Assembly (NCBI GenBank): GCA_022410635.1
Contig: JAJVDF010000164.1
Location: 1,938,611 to 2,002,610, forward strand
Origin: Tretioscincus oriximinensis
Taxonomy: Eukaryota; Chordata; Lepidosauria; Squamata; Gymnophthalmidae
Length of the DNA: 64,000 nucleotides
Reading direction: 5' to 3'
The first letter of the stretch is position 1. Each line of letters opens with the position of its first letter. A program made the translations under genes and the position numbers. A model generated the notes under the pieces. The model searched no databases. It saw only the letters and a program-made list of their open reading frames with translations, and had not been told where the DNA came from. Of the stretch, positions 1 to 10,000 are shown in pieces.

Positions 1-540
1 GTATTTTCTGGGAGCAGGGAGCCAATGAGCTTTTTACAGTGAGGCTCAAAGCCAAGGCCCCTCTGAAGGTTTCTTTCTGATTATGCTGCTGAATCGGAAA
101 ACATGAGCAAACAGAAAAATCGTGGCAAAGGGCCTTTTAGNGAATAGATGGCTGAACCTCCATGAGTAAATGGGGCAAATTCTACATGATGTTGCTGCCA
201 ACTCACTAAATATCCTTAATGAGGATGCAGCCATAAACTAGACCACAATTTGGTTTATTAGCAAATTTGGAAAAACAACTAAGCCCCCTTTATGAAATTT
301 TGTTATAATGAAACCCATTGTAGCCATTTTTACTCTTACAGGTGTTCCCATGGGTCTTTCAAAACTGTTGTTTATACCACAAATTTTGTTATCAGGGTTC
401 TTTAAAATAAGACTAGTGGAGGCCTGCAAAAAGTTGCAGGAGGTATCACCTCCCCCAGTTCACCTTGTTTTTTCCCTCCCTCTCATCCCCTCTTCCTCTC
501 TCTCTTCCTCTCCGTGTTCCTCCCTTCCCCTAGGACCCCA
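1..540. other. Unassigned noncoding sequence
   Basis: I recognise no gene or repeat here. Short open frames on both strands lack protein-like composition. By human synteny the 3' end of ADAM19 could lie nearby, but no ADAM19 exon is visible. Confidence 0.4.
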
Positions 541-660
541 TCGTACCTTCTTCTTCTTCTTCTTCTTCTTCATCTTCATCTTCTTCCTCTTCTTCATCTT
601 CCTCTTCTTCATCTTTCTCTATGTCTTCTTCCTCTTCTTCCTCCTTTTGCTTGCTCCCCC
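541..660 (+). repeat. Pyrimidine-rich TTC microsatellite
   Basis: A run of TTC/TCT units with ATC and CTC interruptions lies in a longer pyrimidine-rich tract from about 470 to 690. It creates artificial Leu/Phe/Ser-rich open frames on the plus strand, which should not be read as genes. Confidence 0.9.
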
Positions 661-1308
661 TTTCCCCTACTCCCTAAGTCCCTCCTCCTCCCCCTCGGCT
701 GACCTGATCCAGCTGTGCCAAGTGGCGGCATATTCACTCCTCACAGCCACCTCCAAGGGCAGAGGGAGCAGCCTAAGACCTCACCGGTCTGACCTCTGCT
801 GAGCAGCGGCTTAAGGGTCGCTGTTCGGCACAGCAGGCGCCCTCGAATAGAGAGTATGCCATTAGTCAGGACAGGTGGCAAATCCTATTAATGCCCTGAC
901 CAAACATCACCATGGCACCCAGTGGTAGCATCTCTCAAACAGTACATCTAGATTTTATCTGTAACAAATTTATTCTCTACCTCTGCAAAATAAAGCATGA
1001 TTCCCCATGAACAGCAGAGGGCGCTATTACCTAATCTATGATGAAGTGCACAACACTATATTGTAATACAGACACCAAAGTGGAGCCTCGGCTATTTGCT
1101 TGGTAAAGAATTTATATTAAAATAAATTATTTTATTCCTCCAAATACAAAGTAGTATCAGAATGCCAACCACTCAGTCTTGAAGGACAGTCTTTACATGT
1201 ACATCAAAACCTGTATACTGATTCTCTTAGGTGAAAAATACATTCATTAGGCAGAAAGATTAGAAAAGATATTTATACACTTTGAGCAGGCACATAGTTG
1301 GCCCAAAC
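661..1308. other. Unassigned noncoding sequence
   Basis: Apart from a CTCF-like motif near 1011 I see nothing assignable. The GC-richer stretch 690-850 may be an old repeat fragment but matches no family I can name. Confidence 0.4.
1011..1026 (+). promoter_or_regulatory. CTCF-like motif
   Basis: The sequence ACAGCAGAGGGCGCTA closely resembles the CTCF core consensus (CCASYAGRGGGCGC followed by TA). This is motif resemblance only; there is no evidence of occupancy. Confidence 0.35.
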
Positions 1309-1468
1309 TAGGCTGCCCAGGTGACCTAGTTTTGGGGTCCCTCCCAGTTTTTTCGAAATTTTTCCCAAAAATTTTTTTTGAAATTTTTTTTTTTCCTCAG
1401 AAAAAACTGGGAGGCACCCCAAAAACTGGTTTTCAACCCNCCCCAAAAGGGATCATATGGTCAGCTTA
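1309..1468. mobile_element. Palindromic derivative of the hAT-like MITE family
   Basis: The left end TAGGCTGCCCAGGTGACC and right end ATGGTCAGCTTA resemble the termini of the longer MITEs at 11750 and 17115. Internally, TTTTGGGGTCCCTCCCAGTTTTTTC on the left is mirrored by an inverted copy ending in CTGGGAGGCACCCCAAAAACTGG, so the element folds back on itself. Flanks GCCCAAAC (1301-1308) and GGCCCCAAAC (1469-1478) look like a target duplication disturbed by a small indel. Confidence 0.55.
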
Positions 1469-1619
1469 GGCCCCAAACAGATACCAGATATTCTGAGTCA
1501 GTTTATAAAGTTTCCCCAAGTCTCTGCTTGGCTTTGGCAATCCTATACATCATATTAAAAAGCAGAAATATCACCTTACTGAGAAAGATCCATATAATCA
1601 AAATTATGGTTTTCCCGGT

Positions 1620-1990
1620 TCTGTGTTGCTGTGGCCGATAAGGAAGGATGAGCAGCAAGGAGTCAACAGCTTCAAACTGTGCCACTGGAGCAGATTTTTG
1701 AGAGCTCTTTCGTCTTCATCACCCTGTTCTTGGGAAAAGCATGAACTGAAGCGGAAACTCAAATTCTTTAGCCACATAATGAGAAGACATGGAAAAAGCT
1801 CTGAAGATGGGAAAGACTGAAGGCAAAGTGAAGGGGAAGGCAGAGGATATGATGGATATGTCATGTCAAAAACAAACAAACATGAATTTGGGCAGACTCT
1901 GGGAAGCAGTGGAGGACAGAGGGACTTGGGCATGCCTGTGGCCCACGAAAAGCCAGCTGGGCAGTATTGTGTGAAGCCGCACCCTCTGGC
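1620..1990 (+). mobile_element. Degenerate RTE/BovB-type LINE 3' end
   Basis: Conceptual translation across frameshifts gives pieces such as LKFFSHIMRRHGKSSEDGK and NLGRLWEAVEDRGTWACLW, which resemble the C-terminal tail of RTE/BovB-type reverse transcriptase frames (a GHIMRR-like motif, then a NLGQLREAVEDR-like motif). It is frameshifted and not functional. Family assignment is from memory of the motif pattern. Confidence 0.5.
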
Positions 1991-2779
1991 AGAGTTACTG
2001 GGAGATATGCAGAATAGGAATGTAGTGCTATTTCTGATTTCCCTATCACCCTTTGGCTTTAGATTGCCATTCAACTAGTACTAATTGAGCTTTCAATCTT
2101 TCAGTAGACATGGGGAAGCGGGNAAGTGGCTTCTGTCACCCCGTTTAAAGAAAAACGACTTTGGGAACTTTACAGCGGAACTGACCTACTGGCTTATATC
2201 TAAGTCAATATAGTATTTATCATAGTAGGTTCTAAGACAAGCCCAACATAGACATCCTACAGATAAAATTATCTTGAGCCTTTTGAGCCACTGTTGTGAG
2301 AGCATGAGTGTTTCCGCTCTTTAACTGGATAATACTAAATAATCGAACGAAATACATTCACATATCAGAGTGTTTGTATGTCTTCAGCCTGTTCCTTACC
2401 TGGGCTACCACCATGCCTGTAGCAAAGTACCTAAGCAGCAGTCCATACGTGATCTGGAATGACATGGACTTCTCCTACAGATTTATGATCCAAGTAGGCC
2501 TGAACTGATCCCTCTCTCTATGCAACTGGACAGAAATTCCCCAAATTCAGTCACAGTGAGGAAACATGGGCTGGGCTGTGTGATCCAAAGATTTAATGTT
2601 CAATGTCCAAGCAAACTTCAAGTCTTGTTCAAACATCAGCACTCCTTTACTGCCATTCTGTTTCTGGAAGTACAGAGAGATGTTTCCATTCCTTGCAATG
2701 GAATCTAAAAATGGACACTAGAAATTCATTCCAAAATGATAAGTACAAATACACCCACATTTTTTAGCATGAGGGTCTA
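1991..2779. other. Unassigned noncoding sequence
   Basis: No repeat or exon recognised. The short plus-strand open frames at 2308-2708 do not resemble any family I know. Confidence 0.4.
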
Positions 2780-3530
2780 GTAACTTCAAGATTGAACTAT
2801 TGTAATGTGCTCTATGTGGGGCCCTTGAGGATGGTTCAGAAGCTGCAGCTGCTGCAGAATGGAGCAGTGAGGCTGCTAACTGGTACATTAGCTGCCCATT
2901 TGCTACCAATAAGAAGAATCTTAGCGGCTTCCAAGGTTAATTTTCACCTGAAGGCTTACATCTATTCTACTTTCCCCACCAGGTTAATGGCGGTACTCAT
3001 TTATTTAATTGAAATATAGATTGAAATATAGTTGGCTAAAGCTGAAGGCCAGTAGAGGGCCCCCTCCACTTTCAACATAGGGCCTTGAAACCAGCTCTCA
3101 GTTGAAAGTCCAACTCTTAGCAACTGCACCATTTGTGCATTCAAGCCCATTTCGAGGTTCTATCATTGACATACAAGGCCCTAAATGACTTGGACCTCAA
3201 ATATTTGAAGGAACATCTTCTCCCATAGGTACTTGCCACANCCTAAGATCTTCAGATGAGGCTGTCTTGACACACCCACCTCCTTCACACGTCAAAGGGG
3301 TGTGGATACGTGGGAGGGCCTTCTCTGTGAAAGTCCCCAGGGTGTATATGTTCAAATATCTGGTGAAGGTGCACCTGCCTTCAGCTGAGCCAAAATTTCC
3401 CCTTTTCTTGAAGGCACTGTTCTACTTTTAACTGTTTTATTTTAACCTGTTTTATGTTTTTATTGTGATGTGCCCTGAGATACTGGNTGGAATACAAATG
3501 TAAGTAAATAAATAAAAATAGTAGCACTCT
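2780..3530 (+). mobile_element. L2-type LINE 3' end
   Basis: The fragment NYCNVLYVGPLRMVQKLQLL near 2792 matches the end of L2/CR1-clade reverse transcriptases (DYCN..L.GLP...KLQ..QNAA). It is followed by degenerate coding remnants and a 3' end with the L2-style phrase around GTGATGTGCCCTGAGATACT and a short AAATAAATAAA repeat. It is decayed by frameshifts and stops. Confidence 0.65.
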
Positions 3531-3540
3531 TAAAAACTTA

Positions 3541-5674
3541 AATAGGGGGAAATGTTATTAACATGAGCTTTTTTTTGTAGACTAAGGCTTGCCTCATCTG
3601 ATGCATAGAGTATAATGCCGAAGGGCACCTAGACAAGGCGTATTTGTGAATAGCAACTGAAATGCAAAAGGGTGTGGTGATGAGTTTCAAATTATGAGGC
3701 AATTAATTCTTTCTGTATGTCAACACAGAGAGATAGTTTAAAAGCTTAAGCGAATAGATTGAATCATCTCTGAGGATTCCAACAGTTAATTTTTTTTAAT
3801 GTTGTGTTGGAACTAATGCCTAATGATAAAACACACATGACCTATAGTCAAATGTCTTTTAAAGATCAGACTTTCAGCATTTTGCCCTGGGAAAGTTTTT
3901 GGAGCAAAATAACAGTAACAGCTAAGAAGGGAAGAAATTAATTACCATGAAATTTCTTGCATCACCATAATAAACCACCCACATATATATCACATCAGAG
4001 AACAAGTATGGGATTCCTTTTGGCACCAAAAACGAAAACTAAAACACCTTGGCTTTCCTTCCTACATAAGGAAAAGACTTAAGAAACAATCAGTCTTTGG
4101 GGTGCTTCTTGAAAGTTTCTTAAATAATTTCATCCCCTTTTAAATGTACAGGTTCATTCCACAACAACAACATTCACCACAGCAGTAGCAACAATAACAT
4201 ACATTAATGACAGGTGCATAATTTGCCGTTTCACAGCAGCAAAATACACGAGTAACCTTTGGCTTTCATTACAGGCAGGTCATGTGACTTGTTCCATCCT
4301 GAGCCCCATTAATTTAGAGGAATTTTGAGAAAAGCTGGAAAAACAGGCTGAACCATTTTGGATTTTTTTACTGACTTGTAAATATCAAAAGAAACAGATA
4401 ACATAAGTTGATGCTGAAACTTTTAATATACATCCTAAAATATACCTTATTTTATCCTACTTGAATTCTCATATGCACCAATATGTTCTCGTTACAGGAC
4501 ACTTTACAGTTATTTGGTCATCCAGGAAACTTTCATGAACCAAATACATGTAGTAGGTACTTAAGAAGCTGGTGACGTTCATGGGAGGTGACCTGCCCCC
4601 TTCCCCCCAAACATTATTCACCTGTAATCATACTCAAGATCCTTCAGGTTCTAACAGTCTTCATTTCAGTTTACACTTTTGGAATCTTAATTAGGAATTC
4701 TAAAGAAAACTGTTTTGAGTCCACTGCTCACTATACAACTTATAAAAATTACAAACGGAAGTATTATTCAGTTCAATGGCTTAACAAAAAGATACCTCTG
4801 AATAAATATAGTCCCAACTTCTAATCAATCTCAGTATTTTTTCCATATTCCATTAATTTAGAACTTAGCATGGATCTCTAACACAGATCACCGTTATTAT
4901 TGTCATTCTAGAAGTTATGAAAGACAGTTTAGAATGAACACAGAGGCGCATTTGCCAAACATAGGTTCTTACATTAATCCAAATGGTATAGAAGACAAAT
5001 GAATACTTGTTTCCATATTACAAGAAAGGTTCAGCACAGCCAAAGCATTATTCTAATTTATAAATCTTACATTCTGCACTGGTGGCATCAGTAATCCAGA
5101 TCTTTTCACATTATTCTATCAGAGCTCTTAACACTTGAGTTGTTTGTTAAGAGTACTGAAGATGTGAAGATAATTTTCACATTTCTCTACTGTCACAAAT
5201 GTGGATCACCTTCTTGGAAAGAACATTACATGCCTGGTATTATGGTTGCATGATCACCATTTTGTGAATAATTACCCAATACTTCTTATAACAGGAAAAG
5301 GTAACTGGAAAACAAAATACCACTTTGATCTTACCAAAAACCTACAGGGGAAACACATCACAACTGTTTGTACGTATGCTTCTGTAAAGGATATTCCTAC
5401 ACTAAGCAAGGGCAACTAGTAGTCTGATGAAAGGGGTAAAGGTAGCAACAAGCAAGGTGCATTTCATGGTGTCAAAGCCATTTGGACATCTGATGAAATG
5501 GAAAGTTCTCAGAAACATCCCTGCACTTGTTATCCTTCTAGTTTGATTTTGCCAGCATCTCTGACATCAGCTATCCTGAGCTGAGGTGGTTTGTTGCTCC
5601 ATTGGTGCAACTTGACAACAATTATTAACAGCATTAAAAGTATAGATTCAACGATAAATCACAAAGTATATGGA
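3541..5674. other. Repeat-poor noncoding sequence, possibly distal NIPAL4 3' UTR
   Basis: I recognise no mobile element in these 2.1 kb. They lie downstream of the NIPAL4 stop on the minus strand, so part may be 3' UTR. I could not place a confident polyadenylation site. Confidence 0.35.
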
Positions 5675-5733
5675 GTCACATAGCACTTTAGAGACTAAAA
5701 TAAAGTTGGTAATTTGAGCGTTTGCAGTCTACA
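5675..5733 (-). mobile_element. Penelope-like element tail fragment, left copy
   Basis: The phrase TAGCACTTTAGAGACTAA is the recurrent terminal sequence of reptile Penelope-like elements, here in antisense orientation. It abuts a foldback element at 5734, and a sense-oriented tail lies beyond that. Confidence 0.5.
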
Positions 5734-5862
5734 GCCTGATCCACACATCACTTATATTCCACAATATTACACAATAAAGCATTGTGTGGACTGGTTTATT
5801 CCAGAATATTCATGCTTTATTGTGGAATATTGTGAAATAAATAAGTGATGTGTGGAGAATCT
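5734..5862. mobile_element. Foldback element, family B, copy 1
   Basis: An imperfect palindrome: GATCCACACATCACTTAT at the left is answered by ATAAGTGATGTGTGGAGAATC at the right, with inner arms ATTCCACAATATT / AATATTGTGGAAT. A second copy is at 15916-16064. There is no coding capacity, so it is a non-autonomous DNA element. On the minus strand it carries AATAAA at 5816-5821 and 5795-5800. Confidence 0.7.
5816..5821 (-). promoter_or_regulatory. Candidate NIPAL4 polyadenylation signal inside a foldback element
   Basis: This is the first canonical AATAAA met on the minus strand after the NIPAL4 stop, about 670 nt downstream. A variant ATTAAA lies earlier at 6260-6265. Which is used cannot be decided from sequence. 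Confidence 0.3.
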
Positions 5863-5930
5863 AATGAAACAGGCTTGGATTATAAAAACTCATGCTACCA
5901 ACATCTTTTTTTCTCTTCATCTCTAAGGGC
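5863..5930 (+). mobile_element. Penelope-like element tail fragment, right copy
   Basis: The sequence carries CTAATGAAACAGGCTTGG, then CTCATGCTACCAACATC, then a CTCTAAGG phrase. This is a decayed sense-oriented version of the ribozyme-bearing Penelope-like terminal region. It is inverted relative to the copy at 5675-5733. Confidence 0.5.
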
Positions 5931-6488
5931 GCTATTGAATTGTTTTGTTAAAATAATGCAATCATGACCCAAATCTCTCAAGCAGATAGGACATTAGAGA
6001 CAGATGTTTTTCCATAATCAAAGGAAGAAAATGTTTTCCTTTCTTTTCTTGGAAACACGTTCAGTTTGCCTACTCAAGATAGAAAGACAGCACGACAGCA
6101 TTTTTTGAACTTCCCAATTTTACCAGCTGCAAATATTGTTGTTCTTCAACAACAGGTTCAGTACTTGATGAAAATCCTATAAAAGATCATGCTAGAGGTC
6201 ATCACGTTTTCCAAAGAGTCCTGAAAGCAACTTCACACATTAGGAAGAATTCAGATTTCTTTAATCATCAAAATCTTGCTTGTTTGGAAGAGTCAGTCAT
6301 GTCGATCAAGAGGACTTCACAAGAAGCAGAATGCACAAGGGCATTCTGGGAGATGAAAAGAAAGCTCGTGGTGCATAAATGTGTCAGGAGACGAGTTCAT
6401 GGTGTTCAGCAGGAAATTAATTTCAGAATAAAAGTCTTGCACATAAATATTTACATATAACTTAATCCAGGTCTCTCCTACTTATATT

Positions 6489-7093
6489 TCAGCTGTAGAT
6501 CATGAATACCTTAGGTTTGCTGTCTACCTTTAAATCTGGATTATCCAGCTCTATGAGAATGTTCTTGTCATCTCTGATTACTGGGCTTTCATCAGTACTC
6601 TGCAGTTTTTGGTGCAAGTTGCTCAAGCTGATATCCATATCTTTAAAAACATGGAGTAAAAATACGCCTAAAATAATGGTAAGGAATCCACATACTGTTC
6701 CAATTATGTCCAGCACAGACATAGCAACCCACTCCTTAAAAAGAATGACTGAAGTGGTGAGGACAATAGTGGTAAATAAAACATAGTAAATGGGGAAAAC
6801 CATAGAGGTGTTGAAAATATCCAGCGCTTTATTGAGGTAGTTGATTTGCGTGGTGATTGATGCAACTAATGTGAGGATGAGAATCCAGGTCAGTGGGTCC
6901 TTCAGAACAGGCTGATGAGCAAAGAAGCCCTTGATAGCAATTCCCAGGCCTTTGACAGATGAGACTGAGAAAGCCCCAATCACAGAACAGATGGTGAGGT
7001 AGACAAGAATGTTGGTTTGGCCGTAACGAGGCGCTAAGAAAAAAATCAGAACAAGACAGACCACCAAGAGAATGCCAGCGTACACAAGGAAAC
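6489..7093 (-). CDS. NIPAL4: NIPAL4 exon 6 (terminal coding exon)
   Basis: The acceptor is TTTTTCAG at 7094-7101; the stop TGA is at 6489-6491. It encodes 201 codons including the stop: transmembrane helices 5-9 and the cytosolic tail. Human NIPAL4 tail features are kept: the [16 protein letters not shown] core, the VIRDDKN segment and the KPKVFMIYS terminus. Confidence 0.96.
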
Positions 7094-10000
7094 CTGAAAA
7101 ACGATAGAAGCAATCAGAGACTGTTATGTTTTAAATACAATGGACTAAAATTTAAGCTGCAATATATTATTAACACAGATAAATAAATGAAACAACAGAT
7201 TTTAGTTTTCATTCTACTGAAATAAACTGTCCTCTGACTTTGGTTTGCTTGAAAGCCCGGCACTAAGCAAACATAAATGCTACGTGGCTTAGACGCAGAT
7301 AACATAAAGCTCCTGAGGCGTGTAGTGCCAGGAGAGAAGGCATAGAGATCTTTGTGTTTTTCTGGTAGTACAAAACTCTCAAAGTTAGGATAGCACAGGA
7401 AGTACATTTTTCATCCAGAGGCTAATTGAACTAGGAAATTTTATCAGTAGAAGAGGTGGTGAATTCAATCAGCCTCAACAGTTTTAAGAAAGTGTTAAGC
7501 AAACGAATAGATGACAAGTATATGAATAACTAATAGAATTGATGCCTAGGTTGCCATTTGCAAGGAGCTGAGAGCAGGTGAAGGTTTTGCAATCTTCTTC
7601 TGCTCGAAATGCTCAGAAGCATTTAGTTAGCCACTGTGGGAAAAGGGAAATTGGTCCAGTAACCATCTCAAACGATCTTCATTATAGCTAGGCTGACTAG
7701 ATGCCCCCTTTTGGGGGGCAAAAACCCAGTTTTGGGGTGTCTACCTCGCCCTCCCCGGGGTGGGGTGGAGGCACGCCATTTCCCCAGTTTTGCTGAGGAA
7801 AAAATAAATTTATGTTTTTTTTTAAAAAATTGCTGCACCACTGGGGGCTCTGGCATCTGAGACCAGCTCCTGAAGGCACCCTCCCTTCAGTAAAAAATAA
7901 AAATTCTCACACACTTCAAAACTTTATTGCACACTTCAAAAAAAATTTATTTTAAAAAAAATCGCTACACCACCACTAGGAGGTTCTGGCAACTGGGGCC
8001 AGCTTCTGAAAGTACCTTTCCCCTCTGAAAAAAAAAATTAAAAAATTCTGATGTACTCCAAAAATTCTCAGTTTAAAAATTCTCACACACTTAAAAAAAA
8101 TATCCCATACTTCACCAATTTCTCGGGTGGGAATTTTGGAAGGGAATGCATGTTGGTGGTATGTATACACACCTCATCAAGTCAGAAGTTCTCAGGGCCA
8201 GGGTGCTCGGCCACAAAACTCAGAATTATTACCTTGCCCCTACTCGGCAGTCGGCAAAAGATACTGAGAGAAGCAGATAAAAACAGCAGGGCATGCCACC
8301 AAGCAATGTATTACCAACTGGAGAAAACGGAAGCATGCTTGAGGCATTGTATGCCTGTATTCCCATGGGTCACCTCATTCCTTGAAATTGGGATGCCAAT
8401 TTTGACAGACATGTTGACATATTTAAACCTTTACTGCCCACTTCATGGCTTACCTGGTTCTTTCAGTTTAGAGGACATTTCAGCAAGGGTCGTGACCTCC
8501 TCTTCTTCTGGAGCGTGAATCACAAGAACTGTACTACCCACAATGCTCAGCATGCAACCTAGTTTCCCCAGTAAATTGAGCCGTTCTCCGAGCAGATAGG
8601 AAGACAAAATAGCACTTTGTGTGACAGGGTGGGAAGTGGGAAGAAAAAAGAGAAAGAATAAAAAAACCTTTTCAGATAATGCATCTACACAAAACTGACT
8701 ACAAATAACAATAATAACTTCTACTGATAACAGATTTATAGAACTGATTCTAAAGAGGCATGAGACATTTACTGTATCTAGATATTTCAACTGCATGCCT
8801 GTATTTTCTCTTCCTGGCTAAATTTGGCCTTCAAGCTTATTTTTTCCAGAAAAGAAATGCCACTAACTGTGATGTAGCCCACTATAACAAAAGCATCTTC
8901 CAATTTAAAGAAAACTATTGTTACTTGAATTCAGTTATTTAGCTGTGTTCATCTGGATCAGTAAGCCAAAAGCATCACAAAGATCAACAGAAAGAAAGTT
9001 GCTAGCATGAGTTTTTCATACACCAAGCCTCCTTCATCACATGCATTGTTTGAAAGTGAAATATAGAACAAATGGATGTAGAATTGAAATCATCCCAATG
9101 TCAAAGTGCAGCGTATGTAATATTGACAAATACTAGTTTATAACATTTCTGGCCAGTATCCAGAGCACGTTACAGGATTCTTTCTACTAATGGCTACAGA
9201 GGAAGAGTAGGAATGAGAGGAAATCACCTTATAAGTACACTCAACGCTCCGAGAGGGGTAACAATCGTTGCGGGTGCAAAAATGTATGCTGCAAAGTTGG
9301 CAGCTTCTCCTCCGCCCACTAATCAAACAGCCAAAGGATAAAGACAAACAGGGAAAAGAATTAGCAAACAATAGTATTTGTGTTCAAATCTTCCCCACCA
9401 ATTCTGTTTGCATACAAAGGCTCTATCAACAGAAAAATTCAAGAATCCCAGAAAGGAAAGTAATGGACATATGCCTCTCTCATTTCCTGATTCCTTCAGA
9501 TACTGCTGAAAGAACCACCGCTTGGTCGCTAGTGCGAGGAAAGAGGCTGAATGGTGTGCATATCTGGGTTTTTTGCTTGCACAAAATACCTGGAAGTATT
9601 TTGGCTTCACATGTAGTTATGTGCATGGGCAAGAGAACAGGGCGTCCTGAGAGATTGCACTGCAGAAGGTGGATACAGTGAAAAAAGTTTGCCATGAAAG
9701 CTAGTTTTTTCCAAATGCCAGGTATGTGCAATCAGCAGAGAAATCTAAGCAGCTTCCCCAGGTTCCCTTCAGAGGTTAATAACTATTTCTGTTCCATTCT
9801 CAATCTGTTTGATTCTTAAGTGGATTAAATGGTGGGTGGGAGGGGGAGGTGACCACACCCTAACATGCAATTCAGGCAGGTAAAAGGAAGTGTTCCAACC
9901 GTGCCCCTCTCCATGGCTCTGCTCCTACCAAGGTACTGCACGTGATGAGCAGCAGGTTTCCCTAGTAAGCAACGTGCCATTACGGTTCTTGCACTTGTAC

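Larger units (their letters stand above)
7094..8453 (-). other. NIPAL4 intron 5
   Basis: 1360 bp. It contains a decayed CR1/L3-type tail (7430-7645) and a 3'-truncated hAT-like MITE (7689-8162). The rest is unassigned. Donor GTAAGC at 8453, acceptor CAG at 7094-7096. Confidence 0.85.

Noticed and set aside
308..802. 164-codon plus-strand open frame rich in Leu, Phe and Ser
   Set aside because: It is translated pyrimidine microsatellite with no domain-like content.
1..6488. ADAM19 exons expected by synteny
   Set aside because: No disintegrin, EGF, transmembrane or tail sequence of ADAM19 could be recognised.
9268..9681. 137-codon plus-strand open frame
   Set aside because: It overlaps NIPAL4 exon 4 in antisense and runs into intron; no family resemblance.
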